DNA of 64,000 nucleotides from Yponomeuta sedellus (GCA_934045075.1 OW203725.1:20966214-21030213); one strand, 5' to 3'; shown: positions 22,306 through 33,959, numbered from the stretch's first letter. A program made the numbers and translations. The notes: generated by a model from the sequence alone, not told the origin.

Positions 22306-22460
22306 TTGGCTCCCAGCAGCCTGATGGTCGGTCGACGTGATCAAGTCGTCAGGGTGCGAATGGCGGGAGACCGCGAAAGATGGCGTGATGGGGGAAAAGA
22401 CCTACATTCAGCAGTGGGCAGAGGTGGGCTGATCTTGATGATGATGAAGCCGGATCCTTC
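22306..22460 (+). pseudogene. LINE ORF2 C-terminal relic with gat-rich tail
   Basis: Encodes residues such as MAGDRERWRDGGKDLHSA followed by an LILMMM run from a gatgatgat tail. This matches the usual end of RTE-type lepidopteran LINEs, where a DRWR...LHSAVG motif precedes the stop. Severely 5' truncated. Confidence 0.55.
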
Positions 22461-22672
22461 TACAATACAAAAATGTTTGAGCAAGACACGACTTCGGTGA
22501 AATTAAGAGACTTATTTTAACGCTCCTTTTACTTTCTCTTGATTGCAAATCGCCATTAGACGTAAAAGCGTTTCATTATAGTATCTAGAAACAAGTGTAT
22601 TAGAGCTGTGTATGGATTTGAGTGAAATGAATCTGGTTCCGATCTATATTACAGAGGGTTAATTTTATTATA

Positions 22673-22881
22673 GTCTGTTAGCTTTTAGAATATACCTCCC
22701 TCTGGCTCTAGAGTAGGCTGCGGTTTTCGCCGAAAGCACACGAGTGTAATACCTACTACTTCTTGCTCTGTATAAAACTTTTCTTTACTATTTTGAAAAG
22801 TTTTGTAAAGTTAAGTGTCCGATATTTCTATTACACGAATATATCCGATAGTAGCCGAGGTATATTCTAAAACTAACAGAC
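22673..22881. repeat. MITE, second copy of the 13714-13939 family
   Basis: Terminal inverted repeats gtctgttagcttttagaata and tattctaaaactaacagac, flanked by TA on both sides, which suggests a Tc1/mariner-type TA target. Confidence 0.8.
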
Positions 22882-22939
22882 TACATACATTTATCGTAAA
22901 CAATTTTTCTTAACCCCAATGGGACTATCTAAGCGAAAT

Positions 22940-23125
22940 CGCTTTATTTATGTTACATAAGAGTTGCTGCCGTTCTCTCTGAGACGAAGGGAGAAGGGCG
23001 GAACTTGACTGAAGCTGCCGTCCATAGTCTTTAAACAGAGAGAAATGGAAAGCCCTTGTGTCAGCCCCAGACTCCACGGAGGAGTAAAGGAACCAAAGAA
23101 GAAGGGTTTTAATCATACTACCTAA
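22940..23125 (+). pseudogene. LINE ORF2 C-terminal relic
   Basis: In one frame it reads NREKWKALVSA close to the 3' end. It is similar to 24000-24205 (ggaaagcycttgtg, ctccacggaggagt, aggaaccaaagaagaag) and interrupted by stops. Confidence 0.5.
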
Positions 23126-23139
23126 TGCCAAGCCTTCCT

Positions 23140-23980
23140 CTGATTATACTACCGAACAGATTTATATCTAGTGTGGTAACCAACGCAAAAAGTCTAGAAA
23201 TTTAAAAACAAAGCTTTGTATGGAGAAAAGTCACTTTGCGACTTTAGTATGGACATTGTTGCCATAATTAATATCTAGATGTTTTTGCCAAGCTATAACC
23301 TTTTTCTTTTAAATAAAACATTTTGTATTTTTTTATTTAAAGTATTTTCAATTATAAAAGCAGTCTGAATTTTTATGTGGGTCCCATATAAAAATGCGCT
23401 AAATTCCTAACTCATTCGTTCCACTTAGCCGTCGCGTACGACTGGCGAAGCCTCACAAACGCGGAATCAATAGTCTTTTGTGCGAGTTTACTCATTGAAA
23501 TTGTTTCCTACTAGGTTCACTCGTATGTATACAGGGCAGTAGGGTAGAGCTCTTTGTTTGCGAATAAGGCACTTAGGCCGTACAAAGCAATAAGGCCACA
23601 AACCCTTCCGGACAGTTGAACTTTTAAGTTGTGCAATTACTAAAACGTTGAATTCCTGACTACTAAAACGTTGAATTTATAAAACAGAGTTCTCCACTAC
23701 AGATAGAGGTAAAAATAGAGACAGGGTCGCCGGGTTGGACAGGGTTATACCTGAAAAGCCACAAATTGGCCACAAAGCAATCGATTTTACAGTCTTTCAC
23801 TCTTTATACATTTAAAGGGTTTAATTGGGTCTCTTTATAAACACACGTCATTGGAATGTATAATATATTTTCAGTCGCTGTTTGAAATATAAATGCTTTC
23901 CTACTCCAAGTCTTACTTATTCCTAACTACTTAATTATTTAAAAAAAAAACTTAATTATTGAGTTGTTAATAAACCCTTA
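23140..23980. other. AT-rich DNA, nothing recognised
   Basis: No gene or matching repeat seen. Confidence 0.3.
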
Positions 23981-23984
23981 GAAT

Positions 23985-24205
23985 ACCCGATCACCACATT
24001 CCGAAGGTGGCTCTCGACTGGAAACCCGCCGGAGGCTCACGACCCTGAAGACCGTCTCAGACGTGGAAGAGATCCGTTCTCTCTGAGACGAAGAAGAGAA
24101 AAATTTGGCTGGAGCTACCATCCCTAGCCATGAACAGAGATAAATGGAAAGCTCTTGTGAAAGCCCTAACTCCACGGAGGAGTTAAGGAACCAAAGAAGA
24201 AGAAT
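23985..24205 (+). pseudogene. LINE ORF2 C-terminal relic
   Basis: Frame starting near 23988 reads KVALDWKPAGGSRP, a stop, then RPSQTWKRSV and MNRDKWKALVKALTPRRS before TAA at about 24184. The layout (ALDWxPxG...RGRPxxTWRR...W..L..A) is that of the LINE C-terminus common in insects. One internal stop and 5' truncation show it is dead. Confidence 0.65.
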
Positions 24206-24261
24206 ACACAGTCGTGATCAGAGCCATTTAATGTAGGATCATCGCGTATCATTAAGGTCCT

Positions 24262-24350
24262 TCGGGGTGCTAACTAGCGCCACCAATGAAAAAAAAACAT
24301 AACATATTTTTAGAACCTACGCTCTAGAACCAAGAATCATCAACCAAGGG
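24262..24350. repeat. Dispersed repeat, third 'agcgccaccaatg' copy
   Basis: ccttcggggtgctaactagc and tttttagaacctacgctcta match 21055-21140. Confidence 0.5.
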
Positions 24351-24359
24351 CTTTAAGAT

Positions 24360-25850
24360 TTCTCATGTTCACTTTTAGATAAAAACGTATTATAAAACAA
24401 GTTAACCTTAAATAAATACTCTTAAATATGTCTCCGTAATGTGTTGTGTATGAGTACCATTAACCTGAAGAGCTCAGGACCTTCTACCAGCCTTCAATAG
24501 GTTCACGACAGCCTTCAATAGGTTGGATTCGACAATAACTTGCAATAACCTGCATCTACTTTTGAATGGTTATCAGTTCAACTGCTGAAATTACCACTTT
24601 TTGGTTCTAAAGGCTCAGAATTAGAAATGGTTAATATAAAGTCTTGTTACGAGTAGGTACTACTTTAACTGGAGCTGAAGAATTTTCATAATTTCCACGC
24701 GAGAGAAAGGAATGCCCAGTGGATGGTTAGGTGTCTAATTTTGCTCCTGCCGTCAACGTTGAAGCTCGTTTCGGCGCGCTAGTGCTAAAAGCATTCTGAA
24801 GTTCCTGTGAAGTATGTTAAAGATCGCTACGTCGAATGTGAAAGAATTTGTGTCTTGTTCGCACACGGTAATTTCAAAACTTCACGTTTCTTTCAACCTA
24901 GCAAGAGGCGGACATCTAAAGATACCTGAAGTAATGGATAGAACACTTACGACTTCGATAATACCAACGTTTTACTTTAAAACTGTAGATAGTATGTGAT
25001 GAAAGCCAGAATAAATGATGAAAGATAGTTTCCGAGTAGGTTACAGTTGGTAATAGAAGTCATCATCATCATGATCACCAGCCCTCCTATTACGTAGCAT
25101 TCCACTCTATCGAGTGAAGCATTTAGACGACTCCTAAGTGTCAAAATATGTAAGCATCTGACAGCCGGAGTAGCTTAACCACTCTAACGTCCGGGTCGCG
25201 CGGCCACGTAAGCCTTAAACGTTCGCGCTCGCGAAAAAAGTAAAAATCAACGTCACGCAACTCAGTGGATACTTACGTAATAATGCCCCTGGTGTCAGTC
25301 CACTGCTGGATGTACCTATGCCTCTACCAAGATACACCACTTAGCCCGATATTCAGCTCGTCTCTTCCTGTCAATAGAAGTGTAGTCAAAATGGGAAGAA
25401 GCAATTTAAACATCAAAAGAAATCTAGAATGGGTGACGCAATTTTAAATTTGTATAAAAAAGGTAGGAATGAAAGAAATTTATCTGGCACATTAGGTTTA
25501 GACCGTTACCTACAAAGGAACTAAGTCTTATCGCTTTCTGTACTTAAAGCTGAGTAAGCACAAATCGCAATGCTTTTGTTCATCAATCAAGATCAAACTG
25601 ATGTTTGATCAATTTCCCGAAAACTGTTTTGTAGGAAATCGTTTACAGTATAATTTAACCACAAACTAAGTAGGTATAACCCGAATCACGAAAACTAGGC
25701 ACAAAGAAAAAGCAAATTAAAAGGCTTTGTACCTATCTATAGCCAAAAATGCTTAGGATACAGCCGACAGCTTATCAATTTTTATATTTTATTGCAAACT
25801 CACTAGTAATGTTGGTAATGGATCGATAAATAGAGATAGATAACACTTTA
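24360..25850. other. No gene supported
   Basis: Contains a catcatcatcatgatca run near 25062 and a ccactgctgga block near 25298 that resembles LINE 3' ends. The open frames 24814-24999 and 25265-25447 show no domain. Confidence 0.3.
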
Positions 25851-25854
25851 TTGT

Positions 25855-25960
25855 ACATAAAAGGAACACGGATATACTGTAATATCCTTACATTGTACAT
25901 TGACATTCAGCAAACAGAATGTAAATTCTTTACGTTGAAATAAATTGATTTGATTTATCT
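25855..25960 (+). repeat. Retroelement 3' end, 'cattgtacattgacattcagcaa' family
   Basis: acattgtacattgacattcagcaaacagaatgtaaatt and a ttgaaataaattgatttgattt tail. Copies at 35700-35845 (+) and 54237-54360 (-), each ending in AATTG-like repeats. Confidence 0.55.
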
Positions 25961-26024
25961 TAGACGGCGGCCTTATCACTAAAAGTGATCTCTTCCAGAC
26001 AACCTACAAACAAGACAACTAACG

Positions 26025-26150
26025 GAATGAGTAGGTACCTGAGGCAGTGAGCGGGTCATATCTGCCGCAGGACCGATAACCGTTGGGGTAGACTGATTCT
26101 TGAGTGGAGACCGCGTATCGGCAAACATAGTAGCTTAGGACGCCATGTGA
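26025..26150 (+). pseudogene. LINE ORF2 C-terminal relic
   Basis: Encodes AGHICRRTDNRWGRLILEWRP, which matches the WAGHIxRRxDxRWxxxxLEWRPRxGKRSxGRP block of RTE-type LINEs. Both ends are truncated; it runs directly into a tRNA-domain fragment at 26158. Confidence 0.65.
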
Positions 26151-26157
26151 CCAGCTT

Positions 26158-26222
26158 TATAGCCAGAGGTCGCGGGTTCGAATCCCGGTATTGTGGAATT
26201 TTTAGCCTCTAAATAGTTTTTT
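26158..26222 (+). mobile_element. tRNA-domain unit, short fragment
   Basis: atagccagaggtcgcgggttcgaatcccgg plus the gaatttttagcctctaaata tail start; head and tail are both missing. Confidence 0.65.
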
Positions 26223-26247
26223 TTTAAAGTCTATTATTTAAAGTCTA

Positions 26248-26345
26248 GGATAAAGAACCAAGGATTTTAAGCATTTATTCGCATAAATGCTCCTTGGTTC
26301 TTAAAACGGCAGTTCTTATAGCGTAAATCGATTAAAGTCCTAGGT
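26248..26345. repeat. Imperfect hairpin
   Basis: aagaaccaaggattttaagcatttat pairs with ataaatgctccttggttctt across a tcgc loop, with flanking taaagtctagg and attaaagtcctagg also related. Confidence 0.55.
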
Positions 26346-26349
26346 TATT

Positions 26350-27600
26350 GAGACATAGATTCTGTCGACTTTTGCGAGAGCCCTAGCGACAAGAAAAAAG
26401 TTTTGACGACAAAAATAATTTAGCGACTTAGCTGACGACTTTTTAACCAGAAGATTTCGTTAAGTACAAGAAACAAAATATGCCCAACATAATTTTTTAC
26501 TTACTCAAACGTTTACTTCAACTGAGCCATATGAGAATGGGAACGAAGAAGTGTTTAATTTATCTAGTGATGGCGAAAAATATTTTTTAATTATTAAACA
26601 TCGTATTTCTTAAGTAGTACATTGTTATTCACGTGCCTCCCCCCCTCCCTTTATTTTTGGCTGCTAATGGTCTCCGGGGCCTATTTCATAAAACTACAAT
26701 TCATGGTTTACTATGACAAGTCAACATACATTGCAAAGTTGATTACACTACAGATTAACAACTAGACTCTGCTACGCAATGTACGTCGAATTGTTACAAT
26801 AAACTACGAATTGCAGCTTTATGAAACGCGGCCCAGAAGGAAATCCGGGAGCTGACTTTAGTTCAATCAGTTTTAGCGACTTCCGAGCGATTTAACTATG
26901 ATAAGAAATCTAGCGAGACGAATTTACTGGAGTTGGCGACACTGTCCGCCACCGCCACGTCGAGGCCACTCGCTCACCAAACCTCTCCGAATTAAGATTG
27001 TCGCGGCTCCATAAAATCATCGCCTATGTAAAATTACACCCATTAAACTTAAGCTACCTATCGAAAAACGTTGTATTCTTCAATTATACCTAAATGATGA
27101 TGTTTTTTATAAATAAGTCTGTATAGGTATAACTCATAAACCATAAAAAAACGGAAAACTCAACTATCCAGCCCTATTTATTATGAGTGGCCACATTGCA
27201 AACATCTCAGTGTGGGAAAGCCGAAGTAGGTCGAGATCGTCTCAAATGGCTTCGAATGAAAGAACTTACCCACGTGGCCTTATTGCGTCGTTCCTATATG
27301 AATACAGTCAACTACAGCACGAATGCCAATAGTCTTTAATGTGTAAGGTGCAAGAACGAGATTCGAAGAAAAGAATATGGAGTGGTAGCAAAGCTATTTA
27401 CTTGCAGTTTGATCAGCGACGCAATTTAGAGCCAAAAAAAACGGAGGGTATTGAAAAGATGCGGGGATTAGGGCAGGTATTGAAAGTTTGTAGGCACAGT
27501 CAGTCGACAGCACATTAACCTTTAGGACCGTTTTAGTTGCAATGGGTGCAAGGATGTTTCTTGAATGGGTGGAATGAAAGGCCGTTTTCAGTAGGTACAA
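26350..27600. other. AT-rich DNA, nothing recognised
   Basis: No supported gene. 26690-26820 contains loosely inverted blocks (aaactacaattcatggtt and aactacgaattgcagctttatgaaa), so an old MITE is possible. Confidence 0.3.
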
Positions 27601-27619
27601 ATGCACAAAGAACTTCATC

Positions 27620-27840
27620 TCCTTCTTCTTCTTCAGGCTATACTAGTCCACTGTTGGAGATAGCCCTCCCCTAATGAGCGCAAGGTTGTGCCATCATTGG
27701 GGGGTAATGCCCATAATCCCCACGCTGGGCATGCGGGTTGGGGATCGCAGTTTGGTGGAATTGTACTGCAGGGGGCGCTGCTGCCCACCCCCCCAGTTTG
27801 TATCCCTAGTCGCCTTTTACGACACCCGCGGGAAGAATTT
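27620..27840 (-). pseudogene. RTE-type LINE 3' end
   Basis: On the minus strand it encodes SLGEGYLQQWTSIA then a stop, the usual last residues of lepidopteran RTE-type ORF2. Frame breaks occur upstream. Plus-strand wording such as ccactgttggagatagccctcccc and gtcgccttttacgacacccgcgg is typical of these tails. Confidence 0.65.
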
Positions 27841-28072
27841 AAGTTGGTGCTATTCTCTAGGCAGACACCACAAAGAACTCCATAGATGGCGCTTATTGGC
27901 GTGCTCATACAGGAACACGTCTGTCAATTTCGTCAGCGCAAATAAATTTTGACAGCCGTATTCCGGTTCTTCTATGGCCCCGCCATCTGATCTTATTTTT
28001 ATGCGACAAATGTCTGAGCCTTTAAATATTTTGCGTCTACGCTTTCAATTCGTATGGCCAAGAATCTGCGAC

Positions 28073-28383
28073 CCGAGTGCTTAGTGCGAGTTTGACAGAT
28101 CCAATCGAATAACTTTACTACCGCGTTAATCGAGCATTGAGTAGTGAGTATGAGTAAGTTAACCGTTCGAACTGGCAAAACGCTGTCACAGTAAAATTTT
28201 CAATCGCGTTTATTCGTGTTTTGGCTGGTAAACGTGTTCACTTCTCAACGTAAACCATTACAACTCGCACTCAGCAATTTTAATTTCCATACTTGTCGCT
28301 AGGTGGCGCTTCCTCGATGCCATATAAATATGAGTTTACGTTAACGCGATCGAGTAGTTAAAAAACTCGCACTAAGCACCCTG
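28073..28383 (-). repeat. 310 bp MITE, copy 2, with CTCF-like motif
   Basis: Opposite orientation to 4622-4931 and very similar throughout. The CTCF-like sequence CGCTAGGTGGCGCT is at 28297-28310. Confidence 0.8.
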
Positions 28384-28647
28384 AGCTTCTTTGGACTGGT
28401 ACACTCGACTATCGGTTCTAAGGCAGATGTGACCAGCCCACTGCCACTACAAATTCCTAATTTTCTAGGCTATGTCAGAGACCTTAGTCTCCATTCAAGT
28501 ATTTCCTTTTGCATTGTGGAAGTCTTCATGCACCAAATGAATTAAAACCAATCGAACGATATACCATTTTGAGCAGAAGAACAATAATTATCGACATCGG
28601 TTAAGATTTGGGGAAAACGGGAAATAAAACATGCTACGATCTACGAT

Positions 28648-28745
28648 ATAAACCCTTATATGTCCCCACTGCTGGGGCACGGGTCTTTTCCTGCATCGCA
28701 GGAAGGTTAGGTCACCAGTATCGGGGCCAAGTCCGAGTTGGTAAA
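28648..28745 (-). mobile_element. 5S-derived SINE, 3' fragment
   Basis: tatgtccccactgctggggc and cctgcatcgcaggaaggtta match the 3' half of 49261-49613. The 5S head is missing. Confidence 0.65.
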
Positions 28746-28779
28746 ACATGTCGCAAAGATCAAAAACCCTCGCCGGGCT

Positions 28780-28950
28780 TTATTGTGCGTAGCAAGCGCT
28801 TCAGACACTAGGGTTTACTCGCGACGTTTTTCCTTCACCGTTAGGGAGTGGTATTGCTACTGTAACTGCACAAATATACGTAAAATTTACAAAACAAAGT
28901 CATTGGTTCTTGCCGAGATTCGAACACACAACCTCCCGATTAAGAAGCTT
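28780..28950. repeat. Dispersed repeat with tttttccttcaccgtt
   Basis: The blocks cgacgtttttccttcaccgtt, actgcacaaat and cgagattcgaacacacaacctc correspond to parts of 38575-38840 and 62515-62660, a family common in lepidopteran DNA by recall. Confidence 0.5.
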
Positions 28951-28959
28951 AATTTACGT

Positions 28960-30280
28960 TAAATAGTAATTAATAACAGTTTTCTTCCGAATTGTGTGTT
29001 AACATATTTTGTAATCATTGTAATGTCATGTCATGTGATACAAACTATGAGATCCTTGAAATGCTACAGACAGTATTAACCTATTTCATCTTCTGGTTAC
29101 TAATCCCAGTAAAGCAGAGGCATTAAACTACAGATCACCAGTGCGATTGTTTTGTGTGAGGATAGTTTTGTTAAGTAATTCGGGTGCGGCATAGCTACGC
29201 AGACAGACGGAGGGACAGTTCCCATTGAGATTAGAGCGAGATTACTCAGGAATTAGTGATGACAACCGATAGTAAACTGAGCTCCAGCTCGATACTGTTC
29301 TACACCGGTTCTAGATAGTTCTAAAACCGGTATTCACCAAGAAGTTTTCCAAAATAACGTTTTAGGTTTTTCGTTTTTTTTTTTAAGAATGTCTATTGAT
29401 ATTTATTAAAATTTGTTATCGAAAATGCATTGATAAAGCAAATTATGACACTTGTCAAATCTAAATCTCACACTGAAAATGTATTATTATCGATCCAGGC
29501 TTCCCAAAATATCAATTGAATTGAATCGGATTTTTAACTTTTTCTTTGAGTCGAAAGTGTAATTTTTAAAATAAACGTGAGTTTTCTCGCAATCTATAAA
29601 TTACGCTACGAAAAGTAATCGATTAATAATAATAATAAATATATTTTCATAAAACAGAGAGTTAAAAACTAAACTAGAGATAGATGCTATTAGTCTTAAC
29701 AGATACTTTATTAACTGGTCTAACTTATTTCAAAATTCAAAAAAACCGTTTACTACCGTTTAATAGAGCTGGTTCACTTCACTATAAGGAATATGATGAG
29801 TGAGATACAGAAGACGTGCTATCTGTGCGCGAAATGTGAAACATTTACTTCACCCGTTCTTTCAGCTCGGGTAACGTCGCAAGGAAGGACCAATGGAGAA
29901 CGAGTGGCAAACCTGATTGGAGTGAAATCGTGTATCTGCAGAAGACAGAAAAAATAAAACCATAGGTAGTTAGTTAGACTTGAGCCTTATAGTTCGGCTA
30001 CTACAAAACGGCATAAAAATAAATTGCATAATGAATTAGATGTGTATTAACATAGATTTGAAACAACTTTATATATATATATATATATATAATTATATAT
30101 GTTTTCTTCGGAAAAGATTTGCACATTATTCCACACTACGCGCGGGTCTAAAACTTTGTCTCGACTGAAGGAGTGCATTCTATCTTTGTTTCGTATAGAA
30201 GCTACGTTGGATAACGATTATTATCGCGATAATAAACCAAAAAAGTAGATTTCACTCATTACTATACAACAGAAGCTGAT
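28960..30280. other. AT-rich DNA with a short AT microsatellite
   Basis: No gene recognised. An (AT)n run of about 24 bp lies at 30069-30092. Confidence 0.35.
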
Positions 30281-30285
30281 AGCGT

Positions 30286-30433
30286 CCAAAGCGCTGATTT
30301 TCAGCAAGTGCCCGTTTGTCCCACGAATCAGTAAATATATAATTTAATAGAAAGGTAGATAAGTAGATAAATAAATTACTTAATAATTTTATTTATTGGA
30401 CAAACGGGCACTTGCTGAAAATCAGCGCTTTGG
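30286..30433. repeat. 36 bp perfect inverted repeat
   Basis: ccaaagcgctgattttcagc... at 30286-30321 is exactly the reverse complement of 30398-30433, with a 76 bp AT-rich loop. The outer flanks differ, so the arm ends are sharp. Confidence 0.85.
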
Positions 30434-30560
30434 GCGAATGCCCACAGCACAAAGCTGAGCTCGCTGCCTTTTGCAGCAGCAGGGACACACCGCGACTTAA
30501 TTGAGTTAAGTTTTTTATTATTGTTTTTTGTTTTTTTTATGTCTATATTTGTATTTTGTT

Positions 30561-30735
30561 TGTGGCGAGCACATGTCGACTCTGCGCGCGCACTACAAAC
30601 TCCAACATTCCTGCATCGCGCAATCAAAGTGTTTCAATGAATAAATATAATCGGACCGGCCGGTCCCCAGGCATACGATCTGTCTGGCGGAAAATTTCCC
30701 TTTATAGTGAAAGAGCACGATCACCCGCTCTTTTA
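30561..30735 (+). mobile_element. Solo LTR of the TRIM-like family
   Basis: Matches the LTRs at 15322-16125 read on their coding strand (tgtggcgagcacatg..., tgcatcgcgcaatcaaagtg, tttccctttatagtg). Bounded by a 4 bp duplication TGTT (30557-30560 and 30736-30739). No second LTR or interior is present. Confidence 0.85.
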
Positions 30736-31266
30736 TGTTTGAAAGGTTTTGTGTTACAATGTGGAGTGGTGTGTTTCTGTTGATGTAATAAATGCTTTCT
30801 TCTTCTTCTACAACATATCAAAGAAGGGAAAAAATAAATATTAATGTGTTTTAACTGTTCAGAGGTGTTTAAATGCCTCAGCGTTTGAAATTACCAATCC
30901 GCGGTGGGCACGCGTGGCAATTAAGCCCATACTCCCTCTGAGAGACGGCTGTGTAATGCAGTGGGACGTTTATATGCTACATAAACAAATGTTTCGATTA
31001 AATTGAGTAGGGAAGTGGACGAGCCGAGGAGAGGATTATTGAACCTGTACTGTACAATTAAGCTAGCTATAGACTAGCAAACAAAGTTCTGGTAAACAAG
31101 GTCTTTCTGTGCCTGTCTAACCGCCCTCGTCCGCCATCAATTACAGTGATTTAGTGCCACAGTTTGTTACGTTTTAATCCTCACCGCAAGCGCGATGTGG
31201 CTTTGTCAAGGAAAAACGACAAGTTCGTTCTGTGATTACGATGTAATGTGGAGTAAGTATCTAAAT

Positions 31267-31469
31267 ACAGAGAATATAAATACATCTAATACCTACAGAG
31301 ATATTGTAAAGAGGTTCGAAATTTCACTGATGCCGGTGAGTCTCCCATTAGCCAGCCACGGATAGCCAGAGGTCGCGGGTTCGAATCCCGGCATGGGTGG
31401 AATTTTTAGCCTCTAAATAGGTTTTTAAAATTGTCCTTAGCACGGGTTAGTGCATTAAAAAAAAGAATT
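31267..31469 (+). mobile_element. tRNA-domain unit, single copy with leader
   Basis: Bounded by a 13 bp duplication TAAGTATCTAAAT (31254-31266 and 31470-31482). It starts inside the leader (acagagaata, then gtaaagaggttcgaaatttc) and runs through a damaged tRNA-like domain to cacgggttagtgcatt-A(n). The box A part is partly deleted. Confidence 0.85.
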
Positions 31470-31757
31470 TAAGTATCTAAATGTATACAATGTTTTACAG
31501 GAAGGAAGGTTAGGTAGTACTCCGACGTTTTCTCACAACGATGTGGCTCAGACTGGATGCGAAAGGCAAGACACCGTCAACAATGGAAAATAAGGGGGAG
31601 GCCTACGCCAAAGAGTCGACTATTGTTAACACTAATATGATAATAATCTAAAATGCAAATTGATTTAATAATTACTTGAATTAATTTTAATAATAATTAT
31701 AATACTAATTTCATATATGTAATTTAAATTCTACTTGATTGATTGTCTTAAGACAAT

Positions 31758-31800
31758 TTAATTTAATTAGATATGACAATGTCATATCTAATTAAATTAA
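31758..31800. repeat. 20 bp perfect hairpin with 3 nt loop
   Basis: ttaatttaattagatatgac and its exact reverse complement are separated only by aat. AT-rich; likely MITE debris. Confidence 0.7.
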
Positions 31801-31886
31801 TAATTAGATATTTTAAAGTTATTTTGTATTTCAATTTATTAAAAAAAAAAAACATTTGGAATGTATGTTTCAACTGTCACCTTATA

Positions 31887-32235
31887 ATTATACTATTTTT
31901 ATTTTTAATGCAGTAACCCGTGCTAAGGACAATTTTAAAAACCTATTTAGAGGCTAAAAATTTCACCCATGCCGGGATTCGAACCCGCAACCTCTGGCTA
32001 TCCGTGCCAGCGCTCTTCCAATTGAGCCAATGGGCGACTTACCGGCATCAGTGAAATTTCGAACGTCTTTACACTATTCTCTGTATTACGTGCAGGCAGC
32101 GACATCTGGCTTAAGCAAATTGCATCACTTACAGCCCCGACTACCTACTTTGCAGTTAGGTTTTACATCGGAACGATATCACTGTACCCACATGATTATA
32201 CTATTTTTATTTTTAATGCACTAACCCGTGCTATG
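31887..32235 (-). mobile_element. tRNA-domain unit, 1.1-unit multimer
   Basis: A full unit (tail at left, tRNA-like domain about 31965-32036, leader to about 32190) followed by the tail of a second unit (attatactatttttattttt... acccgtgcta) at 32195-32235. It abuts a 5S-derived SINE. Confidence 0.75.
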
Positions 32236-32236
32236 C

Positions 32237-32530
32237 CAGCCCCCACCAACACGGACTTTGTCCCCGTGGTGGAGTACGGGTGGAGTAGCCCACCACGGAG
32301 ACAAAGTCCGGGTTGTTGGGGGAAAGGAAGCCGCCCATAGGACCTCCATTACATGACAGCCGGCACCAACGGCTTAGCGTGCCTTGCGAAGCACGAAAGT
32401 TCTCGGAAAGAATGCCACTAGCGGTAGTCACGGGACGGTCACCCATCCAGCACATAACCGTGCCTGTTGTTGCTTAATCCTAGTGATTGAATCCAATCAC
32501 TCGGTTCCACTAGGCCATAAGCGCTTCATC
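32237..32530 (-). mobile_element. 5S-derived SINE with internal hairpin
   Basis: Minus strand: ggcctagtggaaccgagtga head, ggattaagcaacaacaggc (5S box A-like), then gctggatgggtgaccgtccc and gactaccgc (box C-like, 32421-32451 region). The 3' part contains a hairpin (32255-32310) built of cggactttgtc-cccgtggtgg arms. The 3' tail is missing where the tRNA unit abuts. Confidence 0.75.
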
Positions 32531-32534
32531 GTAC

Positions 32535-33820
32535 ATTGTTTAATCGTAAAAAAAAGAAGATATTTGGCAATAAAATTCACCTCACTGTTTGAGACTACCC
32601 CACCTTCTCCACGTCACCTGTTGGTTGGCTAGAATAATATACTATTTAGTATTATAATTATTAAATTACATTATTATTATTAACTTCCACACAACAAAAA
32701 CTAGGATACACTGTGCAGTAAACCCTCTAACTGAGGCCATTTGCACGAAGCTTTCCAGTGAGAACCGATACCACGACCTCTGATTTGGTAGCCAAGCGTG
32801 TTAACGGCTAGACCAACGGGGCAGTCAAAACATCTACAAATACAAGCGATATCTTTGTGCTGCTGTCCGAATTCCTTAATGATCAAAGTGGGTTTCAAGG
32901 TACCGCTCGCTCCAGAACATCTTAATGATGTTATAAATTGCTGCCCCGATTGTCATCTGATAACTTTATACTTAGGAGAAATTAATGTTGAAGATTTATT
33001 TTCGATTGTAACTTCTCAATTTGTGCTGTCACGGACTGGCCGGTTTTACATTTGCCGATGACCATAACTACATAACATTTTTTCTTCCAACTGGCCTCAG
33101 TCTGGGTGGGTTTACGTCTTGGCCTGGTTACCATAGTTACCTGATGTCTCTTAGTTTGGGGCCATTGTAGTCTTATGAAACGCGGCGGTAGTTTCGTACA
33201 TACTAAGGTCCGATTTCACCAAAAGGTGCCAGAGTTACGTTCCTGGGAACTTAGCTTACGAAAGCTTGGCTTGAAATCTTTGGTCAAACTTTCTTTATCT
33301 TTAATACCGATTAGAGATTGAAAGAGGTAACGTCACGTCACGACAAAACATCATGTTGCTTCCACACAAAAGGCTAATTCGATTATGTTTGAACATGATC
33401 GAATATTAAGCCGATTTGTGCGTCGACCCGTTGATGGTTACCTACATGCAACTAAAATATTCGTGTGAATTGCCTATAGTAGTACTATTAGTCATTGTAA
33501 TATGTAATATCACTGGCGTAAAGGCCCACTGTGTGAAGGCAACATGACTTTTCACAAACACAATGTATCTGCGATTACGATGTATTTTGTCAAGTTGATC
33601 TAAGATTTGTCAATCGGGTTCCGAAAGACAGTGATGAAATCAGTTATCACGGCTCACACTAAGCCAAGCTTGCGAGAACTCCGATTTCGACAGGGGCGTT
33701 TCCAGTGTGACCATTTGTGGCAGTTTTTTGCCATTTTGCCGACGATCTAAAGAAGTAGCAGAACTAAGACTTGTAACTTGTTTATGTATGGTGTGCAATA
33801 AAGAGAATTATGTAATCTTT
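32535..33820. other. No gene supported
   Basis: The open frames 32701-32898 (-) and 32798-33061 (+) overlap each other on opposite strands and show no domain. A tagaccaacggggcag / cgtgttaacggctaga block near 32795 looks like another SINE head remnant. Confidence 0.3.
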
Positions 33821-33822
33821 TA

Positions 33823-33950
33823 AAAACCTATTTTGAGGCTAAAAATTCCACCCATGCCGGGATTTGAACCCGCGACCTCTGGCTATCCGTGCCAGCGCTC
33901 TTTCTAACTGAGCTAATGGGCGACTCACCGGCATCAGTAAAAGCATCAGT
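33823..33950 (-). mobile_element. tRNA-domain unit, 5' truncated
   Basis: Tail start aaaaacctattttgaggctaaaa, tRNA-like domain with ggatttgaacccg (mutated box B), and the gactcaccggcatcag leader start only. Confidence 0.75.
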
Positions 33951-33959
33951 ATTAATCTC

